64,000 bases of DNA. Origin: Candidatus Koribacter versatilis Ellin345 (GTDB lineage: Bacteria > Acidobacteriota > Terriglobia > Terriglobales > Acidobacteriaceae). This document shows positions 47,323-55,322 of the stretch, piece after piece (the stretch's first letter is position 1; each line of letters begins with the position of its first letter). The stretch is from positions 310,001-374,000 of the forward strand of contig NC_008009.1 of the NCBI RefSeq assembly GCF_000014005.1. Direction: 5' to 3'. The position numbers and the translations under genes were made by a program. The notes under the pieces are model-generated. The model ran no database searches. It saw only the letters and a program-made list of their open reading frames with translations, and had not been told where the DNA came from.

Positions 47323-48366
47323 ATGGATATTCGGGAGATTGCGAAGAGGGCAAAAGTTTCGACCGCCACGGTCTCGCGGACGATTAACCGCGTCCCAACC
47401 GTGGATCCGAAACTGGCCAAGCGCGTCTGGCGGGTCGTTGATGAGCTCGGCTATTTCCCGAACACCCAGGCGCGCGCCCTGGTGTCAGGGCGGAGCCGAA
47501 TCCTCGGCTTGGTGGTCTCGGAAATCACCAATCCGTTCTTCCCGGAAATCGTGCAGGTCTTCGAAAACATCGCTGTCCAGAACAACTACGAGATCTTGCT
47601 CACCTCTACGGGGCACGATCCCGTGCGGATGGAAATCGCAGTCCGGCGGATGATTGAGCACCGCGTGGAAGGTGTGGCACTGATGACCTTCGGGATGGAA
47701 GAGTCGCTTCTGGAAAACCTGAAGCGGCGGAAAATTCCGATGGTGATTGTGGACGTGGGGCCGCCGCGTCCGCTGGTGAGCAATATCCGCGTGGATTACC
47801 AGCATGGCATACGGCAGGCTGTCCAGCACCTCGCCGCTCTCCGACATCACAGGATCGCGTTTATCTCAGGACCGCTGCGGCTGCCATCGGCGCGGGCGAG
47901 GCTTGATGCGTTTAAGAACGCCATGCACGAACTGGACTTGCCGGCACATGATGAGTTGTGGGTGGAAGGTACGCATACCATCGAGGGCGGAGTCGAAGCT
48001 GCAGGGCGCCTGCTCTCGCTCCCCTCGCGGCCGACGGCAATTATGTGCTCGAACGACATGACGGCGCTGGGAGTCATGCGCAAGAGCCACGAACTCGGCA
48101 TCCACATTCCGCACGACCTCTCGCTCATCGGCTTCGACAACATTCACATTTCCGAGTTCGTGCTGCCTCCGCTGACGACGATAGAGATGTCTCAGGCGGA
48201 GCTGGCAACGCTGGCATTTAATGCGTTACTCGCCGAGCTGCAACGCAAAACGCCGAACCCGAATGGAACGGAATACGCGCTGGAGACACACCTGATCTTG
48301 CGCGAGTCCACCGCACGTCCAAAGCAGGAAGCGGATAACGCAAAGAAGAAAAAGGCCGCGCGGTAA
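47323..48366 (+). CDS. LacI-family repressor, probable regulator of arabinose genes
   Basis: The 347-residue protein has an N-terminal LacI helix-turn-helix (DIREIAKRAKVSTATVSRTI), a hinge helix (ARALVSGRSR) and a periplasmic-binding-protein-like effector domain (RILGLVVSEITNPFFPEIVQ ... IMCSNDMTALGVMRKSHELG). The C-terminus is Lys-rich. It lies just after the GH51 gene. Three GTAA-N-CG-N-TTAC sites in front of or between the arabinose genes are of the kind this family binds, so I infer that it represses them until arabinose or a derivative is bound. B. subtilis AraR has a related effector domain but a GntR-type DNA-binding domain, so this is not AraR. Confidence 0.92.
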   Translation: MDIREIAKRAKVSTATVSRTINRVPTVDPKLAKRVWRVVDELGYFPNTQARALVSGRSRILGLVVSEITNPFFPEIVQVFENIAVQNNYEILLTSTGHDPVRMEIAVRRMIEHRVEGVALMTFGMEESLLENLKRRKIPMVIVDVGPPRPLVSNIRVDYQHGIRQAVQHLAALRHHRIAFISGPLRLPSARARLDAFKNAMHELDLPAHDELWVEGTHTIEGGVEAAGRLLSLPSRPTAIMCSNDMTALGVMRKSHELGIHIPHDLSLIGFDNIHISEFVLPPLTTIEMSQAELATLAFNALLAELQRKTPNPNGTEYALETHLILRESTARPKQEADNAKKKKAAR

Positions 48367-48379
48367 AACCCTTCAGAAA

Positions 48380-48943
48380 CTAGATCTTCTCGGCCACAGC
48401 ATTCTGCCGGTCTGAGTAGTATTTGTAGCTCAACCAAGCCACCACGCTCATCATTCCCACCCATCCCAGGAAGCGCACGAAACCCGCAACTTGCGTGTCG
48501 CGGCCAAGCAAGCCCCACCAGCCGAACATGGTGTTCCAGTCATGTTCCACGTAGTCGGAGTCGCCGAGCGAGACAAGCGGCAATGCCTCAGCGCGCGCGT
48601 CGGCCATGTAGGTGGCGGTGTAGAGGAAATTTTCGAAGAAGAAGAATGTGCAGAAGACGAAGCCGGAAAGCTGCCGGTGATAGAAAAAGTAGGCGGCGAG
48701 GAGGAACGGCACCAACCATTGCAGCAGCGTCCCTCCCATGATGCCGATCTTGTAGCCGAACCAGCCGAAGAGCGCGTGCCCACCTTCGTGAACGGCAAGA
48801 TTTGCATTGTCAATGAAAAGGAAGCCGTCGCGATTGGTGGCGGCGTACAGAAGGAAGAGCCCGTAGAAAATTGCGGAGGCGACGATTATCGGTGTCGATA
48901 CCGGCTTCCACTCCGCATCTTCGGCTGCAAAGCGCTCGAACAT
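48380..48943 (-). CDS. Polytopic membrane protein with HEGGH motif
   Basis: The 187-residue protein from ATG 48943 has about five hydrophobic helices, the first being STPIIVASAIFYGLFLLYAA. Between helices one and two it has DNANLAVHEGGHALFGWFG; H52-E53-x-x-H56 fits the HExxH zinc site of membrane-embedded M50-type peptidases. The conserved second ligand motif (NxxPxxxxDG) of M50 is not evident, so peptidase activity is uncertain. The sequence is unusually rich in aromatic residues (CTFFFFENFLYTATYM). It ends 13 bp after lacI, convergent with it, and has a poor ribosome binding site. Confidence 0.7.
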   Translation of the reverse strand: MFERFAAEDAEWKPVSTPIIVASAIFYGLFLLYAATNRDGFLFIDNANLAVHEGGHALFGWFGYKIGIMGGTLLQWLVPFLLAAYFFYHRQLSGFVFCTFFFFENFLYTATYMADARAEALPLVSLGDSDYVEHDWNTMFGWWGLLGRDTQVAGFVRFLGWVGMMSVVAWLSYKYYSDRQNAVAEKI

Positions 48944-49169
48944 TAACGGCCAGAATAGAGCGTTGGCTTGGGTACCTGAAACTGGAATCAAGCCGGCAGA
49001 CGCATAAGAGTAACGGCGGCTTCGGTTTCGCCGTGGCAATACCTTCGTATTGGCTTCTCCCGAACTTCTTGAAATCGGAGATAGTCTCCGGTTATCTAGT
49101 CTTCGTATGCGCTTAGGTCCGACGACGACGCGGCGCACGAATGCACTCAGCATTCATAGGAGATGAAGC

Positions 49170-49384
49170 ATGGCAAGCGTGACAACGAATACTCTTGGAG
49201 CAACATCCACGACCGACGAAGTGCTGGCAGGCGCTATTGTCTGGATTGCCACGTCGGAAAGGTCGTTCCGGACGACACGACGATTACAGCAGTGAGTGAA
49301 GGGGTCCGTACGTACGCGGTAGCTCCAGAGAACGCGGAAGCGCTCTGGAAGAAAAGCGAAGAACTGGTCGGAGAGACGTTCTAA
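49170..49384 (+). pseudogene. Internally deleted short-chain dehydrogenase remnant
   Basis: A good ribosome binding site (AGGAG at 49158) precedes an ATG that opens MASVTTNTLGATSTTDEVLA, like the first residues of an SDR just before its Rossmann fold. After about 25 codons the similarity moves to another frame and reads YCLDCHVGKVVPDD and then GVRTYAVAPENAEALWKKSE with LVGETF and a stop, the usual C-terminus of a retinol-dehydrogenase-like SDR. The middle ~240 codons, with the whole NAD fold and YxxxK site, are missing. An intrinsic terminator still follows. The product of either frame cannot be an enzyme. Confidence 0.65.
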
Positions 49385-49396
49385 CCCACAATAAGT

Positions 49397-49428
49397 AAGG
49401 ATGGCAGGCCGAAGCCCGCCATCCTTTT
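49397..49428 (+). terminator. Rho-independent terminator after the SDR remnant
   Basis: Arms AAGGATGGC (49397-49405) and GCCATCCTT (49418-49426) pair, with an inner GGC/GCC stem around a CGAA loop, and are followed by TT. It retains the position of a terminator for the deleted dehydrogenase. Confidence 0.75.
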
Positions 49429-49439
49429 GAAGCCCACGG

Positions 49440-49922
49440 TTACGCCGCGATGTGCCGGAAGCACCAGAACAAAAATCCGGACAACATGATCGAGACCGGC
49501 AGGGTGAGCACCCAGGCCAGCAACAGGTTGCGCACCGTGCCCCACTGCAAGCCGGAATGGTTTGCTGCCATCGTTCCGGCGACTCCCGAAGACAGCACGT
49601 GCGTGGTACTCACCGGTAAGCCGAACCAATCGGCTGCTCCGATCGTCGCCATGGCAGTGATTTCCGCCGCAGCGCCTTGACCGTAGGTAAGGTGATCTTT
49701 GCCGATCTTCTCTCCAACCGTGACGACAATGCGCTTCCAGCCCACCATCGTTCCAAGTCCGAGTGCGATGGCGACCGCGACCTTCACCCATCCGGGGATG
49801 AACTTCGTGGCGACATCAATATGGTTCTTCTTGTAGTTGTCGAGGATCTTCCAGTCTGCCGCGGAAATCTGGATGCTCGGTTGCTTTTTCATCAAGCGCA
49901 GCGCTTCACTCACGAGATACAT
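49440..49922 (-). pseudogene. 3' fragment of a PiT-family phosphate permease
   Basis: The 160 residues match the C-terminal third of PitA-type inorganic phosphate transporters: FIPGWVKVAVAIALGLGTMV, GWKRIVVTVGEKIG, LTYGQGAAAEITAMATIGAA, GLPVSTTHVLSSGVAGTMAA and AWVLTLPVSIML. Full-length PiT proteins have roughly 500 residues. In the same frame the resemblance reaches back to about 49955 and then stops. The N-terminal domain and its signature are absent from the neighbouring sequence, and no start signal is seen at 49922. It is most likely inactive. Confidence 0.8.
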
Positions 49923-50198
49923 GTCGTTGCTCGGGAATGTGGACGCAACCGTCGCGTTCCGATGTGCCGGTTCGGTGGAGAGTAAAGACGAGCGCCCTTT
50001 CGTGGGGTGAATGTTCGATGAAACTGGGTGATATCAATCCCTGATTGGGTCGAAAAAAGGAGGCTAAATGCCCTTCGCATTCCTCACGCGTTATTTGATT
50101 TCAAACGGCTTAGCTCTCATGTGGGGGTACTTTGGTAATGGCAAATCCCCGAAAGTAATCTGTGCTCAAAGAAAGGTGGCCCGTATAAACAACGTGCC

Positions 50199-53100
50199 AT
50201 GAAAAGCTCGAAAGTTGAGCTTCAACTTTGTCTCGCGATCGTCCTGTGCTTGCTTGCATGCACTCCTCTGTTCGCCGCTGCGCCAACGTTGAACTCCATC
50301 TCTCCAAAGTCCGCACCGCTGAATACCGCGGTCACGCTCCAGTTGGTCGGAGCGAATTTCGCCTCGAACTCGCAGGTCTATTTCAACGGCAACGCCGTTC
50401 CGACGACCTTTAGCAGCACTACGGTGCTGCAAGCTTCCGTCCCCGCTGCGAGTGTGGCCACTCCGGGGAATTTTGCAGTGACGGTGACGACGCCCTCCAT
50501 GGGCACCAGCGCGGCGTTGATGTTCACCTCTTATGTCGCGCTGCCCAACAACAGCATGGCGTATAGCGCCGCGACAGGTCAGTTGTACGTGTCGGTACCG
50601 AGCACCGCGGGCATGCCCTACGGCAATTCGGTGGTGGCGATCGACCCTGTGACCGGCGCGATCACGAAGTCGATCTTCGTCGGCAGCGAGCCTAACAAGA
50701 TGGCAGTGAGCGCCGATGGCACCGTGCTCTGGGTAGGACTCGACGGCAGCTCCGCTGTGCGCCAGGTTAGTCTGACCGCCGGCACCGCCGGGGCAAAGAT
50801 TACGCTGGGCTCAAACACCGGTACGAATGCACCGCCGGTTGCGCTGTCTCTAGCGGCACTGCCGGGATCGCCGAATTCGTTCGTGGTTTCCATGACCGCC
50901 CCGTTGGGCGGAACGGTTGTCGCGATTTACGACAACGCGACGCGCCGCGCGAATACGTGGAGTGCCTCGACTTACTCTGGAAATGCATTGCAGACGAATG
51001 CAACGACCTCTGAGGTGTATGTCGGCGGTCCGACCTACTACCAACCTCTTTCTTATAGCGCGACCGGATTGAGCGTTCCGAGGCTCGGTTCCTCGGGCAA
51101 CTTCACCGGCAGCACAGACGACCTGCAGGTTGTGAATGGCGAAGTCTATACCGATCTTGGCGCGCTCTACGACGCGGAGACCGGTGCGCGGAATGGTTCG
51201 CTTCTGAATGGTTCGAACCTCGCCGCGGGTCCCACTTTCACCGACACGCCGCTCGGCAAGACGTTTGTGTTCGACAGCCCGACCGCGAACAAGTACACGC
51301 AGGTGCAGGTTTTCACCACGAGCACTTCGGCGTTGGCTGCAACCTTCCCGTTGAACCTCGCTTCGAACACCACCGGCACGCCGTCGCACTTGTTACGCTG
51401 GGGCACAAATGGCCTGGCAGTGCGCGACAATGTGGCGATCTATGCGTTCCGCTCTGCGCAGGTCACGAACCTCGCGGGGATCAATGCAGACCTCAGCGTC
51501 ACCCTCGCGCAGAGTGGCACGCCGACCACCGGTAATTCCATCACCTACACCGCGACGGTGAAGAACGCCGGACCGGCCACCTCTACGAATGTCGCCTTCA
51601 CGGCCCAGGCTCCTGCGACAGCGAGCATCGTTTCCATTACGCCGACCGTCGGCTCGTGTTCCAAGCTGAACGGCCTGAGCTGCAATCTCGGCAGTCTCGC
51701 GACCGGGGCAACCACGACAGTTACGGTTGTGGCAAAACAGATGCTCGCCGGGTCCGTGGTGCTCAACGCGCAAGTCTTTGGTTCGGAGAACGACCCCAAC
51801 CTGGCAAACAACCAGGCTTCGACGTCAGTTCTCACCATCACCGGTAACCCTTATAACGGGGTTCCGACGATCACCTCGATTTCCCCCGCTGCCATTCAAG
51901 CGGGCTCGGGCACTACCATGGTCACGGTTACCGGAACGGGCTTCTCGACGGCAGCGTCGATCTTGATTGACGGCACTGCACTCGCGACGACCGTCCTCAG
52001 CAGCACGCAAGCCACAGCTATGGTTCCTTCGACCAAGTTGGCGAGCCTGGGTTGGAGCAAGATCAACGTTTCCAATCCAGCGCCGGGCGGCGGAGTTTCC
52101 TACGTGCTGCCACTTTCAGTATTCAAAGTGCTGAGCGCAGGTGCGAATCACATCGTCTATGAGCCGTTCAGCCGCAAGCTGATTGCCAGCATTGGCGCCG
52201 GCGGCAGCGGATTCACTGCGAATTCGGTGACAACGATCATCCCCGACACGGCGACGGTTGGCACGACCATGTTGCTCGGCGCCGCGCCGACCAGCCTGGC
52301 GGTCACATCCGATGGACAGGCTCTGTACGCGACCTTGCCGAGTGTGCCGAGCGTGGCGCGCTTCAACCTGCTCGCACAGAAGCTCGACTTCACGTACACG
52401 GTGCCGAAGGGTTCATCCTTCACTGGCACGATTAACCTCCGCGGCGTTTCTACGCAACCGGGGAATGTGAACACCGTCGCTCTGGATCTTGGCGCGAGCA
52501 ACGGCATCGGCATTTACGACTTCAACTCCACGACGAAGACGGCTGCGTTGCGTGGAAGCAATACCGGCAACTACACCGGTTCCTGCGTTCGTTATTCCGA
52601 TTCGACGAACCTGATGGCGTTTGACTCGGACAGCAACCTGACGTTCAACCACTTCGCAGTGCCCGCGGCCGGGTTTGCCTATAGCAATCCGACGCAGTAC
52701 AGCACCTGGTCGCTGGCCAGCTTCAATTGCTTCCAGATGAACGGCGGCTATGCCTTCGCGAACAAGGGCGGAGCGGCCATCCCGGTATCCGCGGCGACGA
52801 CGGAGGTCGGCGTCTTCAAGCCGATCCCGAACGTCACGACCTCGACCATGCAGGTTGTGGCGCCGGACGTTTCGCTGCACGTGGTCTTCTATCTGGCGCA
52901 GACACATTCACTTTCCAGCACGAGCGCGGTAGACGGCTTGGTGACCTACAACCAGACGACGTACATGCCGAACACGACGATCCCGATGGGCCTGGACCTG
53001 ATCGAAAACACGACGTCGTTCGGTGGCGTGGATTTAGTGCGCTGGGGGCAGGATGGCTTGGCCGCGTTGACTAGCACCGGTAAGATCTACTTGCTGCGCG

Positions 53101-53399
53101 GCGGCGCCGTGGTTCCGCAACTGCTTTCGACGCGCACGGCGGCAACGCTGACGTCGGCATCGGTTACGTCGGTGACACATGGTTCGGGCAACCTGTTGAT
53201 CAGTGTGGTGGGCACGAACTTCCAGAGCGGTATGGTGCTGACCTGGAATGGCAACTATCGCACGACAAACGTGACGGACGCGACGCATGCAACGGTTGCG
53301 ATTCCGGCATCGGATTTTGCGAGCATCGGAGCCGGAACGATTACGGCAGTGAACGCGGGGGCTCCGGCTTCCTCGGGCCTGTCCATCACCATCAACTAG
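50199..53399 (+). CDS. Large secreted protein with IPT/TIG, beta-propeller and DUF11 domains
   Basis: The 1,066-residue protein has a signal peptide (LCLAIVLCLLACTPLFA). Domains in order are an IPT/TIG immunoglobulin-like fold (PTLNSISPKSAPLNTAVTLQ, ~30-110), a propeller-like part (~115-430), a DUF11-type repeat (ADLSVTLAQSGTPTTGNSIT ... NDPNLANNQAS, ~435-550), a second IPT/TIG (~560-645), a second propeller-like part (~650-980), and a final IPT-like fold (~985-1066). The order is thus repeated around the DUF11 domain. It is Thr/Ser/Ala-rich with few charged residues, as usual for surface proteins. No anchor or sorting signal is seen. Probably an adhesin or surface-binding protein; the ligand is unknown. 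Confidence 0.85.
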   Translation: MKSSKVELQLCLAIVLCLLACTPLFAAAPTLNSISPKSAPLNTAVTLQLVGANFASNSQVYFNGNAVPTTFSSTTVLQASVPAASVATPGNFAVTVTTPSMGTSAALMFTSYVALPNNSMAYSAATGQLYVSVPSTAGMPYGNSVVAIDPVTGAITKSIFVGSEPNKMAVSADGTVLWVGLDGSSAVRQVSLTAGTAGAKITLGSNTGTNAPPVALSLAALPGSPNSFVVSMTAPLGGTVVAIYDNATRRANTWSASTYSGNALQTNATTSEVYVGGPTYYQPLSYSATGLSVPRLGSSGNFTGSTDDLQVVNGEVYTDLGALYDAETGARNGSLLNGSNLAAGPTFTDTPLGKTFVFDSPTANKYTQVQVFTTSTSALAATFPLNLASNTTGTPSHLLRWGTNGLAVRDNVAIYAFRSAQVTNLAGINADLSVTLAQSGTPTTGNSITYTATVKNAGPATSTNVAFTAQAPATASIVSITPTVGSCSKLNGLSCNLGSLATGATTTVTVVAKQMLAGSVVLNAQVFGSENDPNLANNQASTSVLTITGNPYNGVPTITSISPAAIQAGSGTTMVTVTGTGFSTAASILIDGTALATTVLSSTQATAMVPSTKLASLGWSKINVSNPAPGGGVSYVLPLSVFKVLSAGANHIVYEPFSRKLIASIGAGGSGFTANSVTTIIPDTATVGTTMLLGAAPTSLAVTSDGQALYATLPSVPSVARFNLLAQKLDFTYTVPKGSSFTGTINLRGVSTQPGNVNTVALDLGASNGIGIYDFNSTTKTAALRGSNTGNYTGSCVRYSDSTNLMAFDSDSNLTFNHFAVPAAGFAYSNPTQYSTWSLASFNCFQMNGGYAFANKGGAAIPVSAATTEVGVFKPIPNVTTSTMQVVAPDVSLHVVFYLAQTHSLSSTSAVDGLVTYNQTTYMPNTTIPMGLDLIENTTSFGGVDLVRWGQDGLAALTSTGKIYLLRGGAVVPQLLSTRTAATLTSASVTSVTHGSGNLLISVVGTNFQSGMVLTWNGNYRTTNVTDATHATVAIPASDFASIGAGTITAVNAGAPASSGLSITIN

Positions 53400-53431
53400 A
53401 CCCGTGCGGTGCTACACTGGCGCGGGTTCTT

Positions 53432-54376
53432 ATGATTACTCGACGGTGTTTCCTCGCAACTTCCGTCAGCGCAATTACGGCTTCGCTCCTCAGCGAAGCC
53501 GTCCCGCTTTTTGGCGGAACAACTCCGAACATCCAATTTCCTACGCAACCGCGCGAGCGGATCGCGATCGCATCGTATCCATTTCGCGATTTCATCGATT
53601 TGCCACCCGGCGAAAAGCCGGAGGGCCCGCAGCATCCGCGTATCCCGCTCAAGGACTTTCCGGCGCACGTGATATCGAAGTTCAATGTCAACAAAGTTGA
53701 GCTGTGGACGGGGCACTTCCCATCAGCCGAACAGAGCTATCTGCGAGAGCTTCGGCAGGCGCTCGATAAAGCCAAGGCGAAGGTAGTAAATCTCGCGGTG
53801 GATGGTGAGCATAGCCCGTACTCGCCCGATGCCGAGGAGCGCAAGAAGGCAATCGCTTTCAGTAAGCAGTGGATTGACGCCGCGACTTTCCTCGGCTCGC
53901 CAAGTGTTCGCACCAATCTTCCCGATGCGAAGGGAGCCGCTCCGGACTTAAACGTAATGGCTGGGAGTCTCACCCAGGTTGTGGAGTATGCGGCGTCGAA
54001 GAATGTCGTTGTGCATCTCGAGAACGACAACCCGATCAGCGAAGACCCCTTCTTTCTGGTGAAACTGGTTGAGAAAGTGAACAGCCCATGGCTGCACACG
54101 CTGCCGGACTTCTGCAACAGCTTGACTGCCAAGCCCGCGCAATATGCGTACGACGGCGTGAATGCGATGTTCAGCCATGCGTATGGCATGTGTCATGTGA
54201 AGGCTATGGAGAACGACCGCGATGGCAAGCCGGTGCACGTGGACATGGCGCGCACCTTTGGGTTCCTCAAGCAGCACGGCTATAAAGGATTCTGCTCGAT
54301 GGAATACGACAGCCCCGGCGATCCGTACGCCGGCACGTCGGAACTCATCGAGACCACGCTGAAGTTTCTGGCGTGA
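53432..54376 (+). CDS. Sugar-phosphate isomerase/epimerase-like TIM barrel, exported
   Basis: The 314-residue protein starts with a Tat-like signal (TRRCFLATSVSAITASLLS). The rest has the AP-endonuclease-2/xylose-isomerase-like barrel: ERIAIASYPFRDF, FNVNKVELWTGHF, VVHLENDNP with the metal-binding Glu, LPDFCNS, HVKAMEND and a final GFCSMEYDSPGDPY with another metal-ligand Glu. Such proteins isomerise or epimerise sugars, inositols or hydroxypyruvate-type substrates, though many exported members have unknown roles. It lies 32 bp after the surface-protein gene and is convergent with the DECR1-like gene at its stop codon. Confidence 0.85.
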   Translation: MITRRCFLATSVSAITASLLSEAVPLFGGTTPNIQFPTQPRERIAIASYPFRDFIDLPPGEKPEGPQHPRIPLKDFPAHVISKFNVNKVELWTGHFPSAEQSYLRELRQALDKAKAKVVNLAVDGEHSPYSPDAEERKKAIAFSKQWIDAATFLGSPSVRTNLPDAKGAAPDLNVMAGSLTQVVEYAASKNVVVHLENDNPISEDPFFLVKLVEKVNSPWLHTLPDFCNSLTAKPAQYAYDGVNAMFSHAYGMCHVKAMENDRDGKPVHVDMARTFGFLKQHGYKGFCSMEYDSPGDPYAGTSELIETTLKFLA

Positions 54377-55234
54377 TTATTCGCGGCGCTTTTTGCCGGG
54401 CTTAAACATCGCCCACATTTCGTCGGTCATCATCTGTCCGACGTAGTTGAACTCGCCCGCGCCTTGCAGCCACTCGCCACCGTCGATGGTGACAACCTCG
54501 CCGTTGATGTAGCCGGCACCGTCGCTCACGAGAAACGCTGCGAGATCTGCAATCTCTTCCGGTCGTCCGAAGCGCCGCATTGGCACGCGTTGCTTTGCGA
54601 TTTCTTCTAGTTGATCGCTTGGAATCAATCGCGAGAAGGCGCCTTCCGTCGGCACCGGCCCCGGCGCGATCGCGTTGAGACGAATACCCCGAGGTCCCCA
54701 CTCGACAGCGAGGCTGCGCATAAGCGCCAACACTCCGGCTTTCGCGACCGCCGACGGAACCACATAGCCCGAGCCTGAGCCGGTAGAAGCATAGGTGGCG
54801 ACGATGCTCAGCACGTTCGCGGGTTTCTTCTCCGCCAGCCAGCGACGTCCGCATGCCATCGTCAGATTGATCGTTCCGTTGAGCACGATTCCAATCACGG
54901 CCTCCCACGCGCGCGGAGAGAGTTCCTCGGTTTTCGCCAGAAAATTCCCGGCGGCGTTGTTCACAAGAATATCGAGCGGGCCATCGTTCCAGATCTGCGT
55001 GATCATTGTGTCTACCGCCGCGAGATCTCGTACATCGCAGGGAATGCCGTGAATCTCGCCCCCAGTCGCTGACGTCAGCTCTTCGCAGGTTCCGCGCAGC
55101 ACTTCTTCGCGACGCCCGCAGATGTACACCGTCGCGCCGAGTTCGAGAAACCGCCGTGCCATCGCTTTGCCGAGGCCCGTGCCGCCGCCCGTGATGAGTG
55201 CGCGTTTTCCCTGAAGCAAGTCTTTCGCGAACAT
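54377..55234 (-). CDS. DECR1-like short-chain dehydrogenase (2,4-dienoyl-CoA reductase type)
   Basis: The 285-residue protein is an SDR of the eukaryotic mitochondrial DECR1 kind: LITGGGTGLGKAMARRFLEL, ILVNNAAGNFLA, SIVATYAST with the Tyr used by DECR1, and SGYVVPSAVAKAGVLALMRS with Ser and Lys but no YxxxK tyrosine. GPVPTEGAFSRL and GEFNYVGQ near the end also match that family. It would reduce 2,4-dienoyl-CoA with NADPH in beta-oxidation of unsaturated fatty acids. A GGAGGG ribosome binding site lies 6 nt before the ATG, inside a possible hairpin. No other fatty-acid gene is nearby. Confidence 0.88.
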   Translation of the reverse strand: MFAKDLLQGKRALITGGGTGLGKAMARRFLELGATVYICGRREEVLRGTCEELTSATGGEIHGIPCDVRDLAAVDTMITQIWNDGPLDILVNNAAGNFLAKTEELSPRAWEAVIGIVLNGTINLTMACGRRWLAEKKPANVLSIVATYASTGSGSGYVVPSAVAKAGVLALMRSLAVEWGPRGIRLNAIAPGPVPTEGAFSRLIPSDQLEEIAKQRVPMRRFGRPEEIADLAAFLVSDGAGYINGEVVTIDGGEWLQGAGEFNYVGQMMTDEMWAMFKPGKKRRE

Positions 55235-55322
55235 AAGAAACCCTCCGCCCGAAGGAGGAGGGTATCAGAGGGAAAGCTCACTACAGCGCTAATCCTTTGT
55301 GCGCGCGTTCACGATGGGAATG

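Noticed and set aside
49163-49384. 73-codon plus-strand frame as a novel small protein
   Set aside because: Its C-terminal 45 residues match SDR C-termini and the native start is in another frame; better explained as a deletion remnant.
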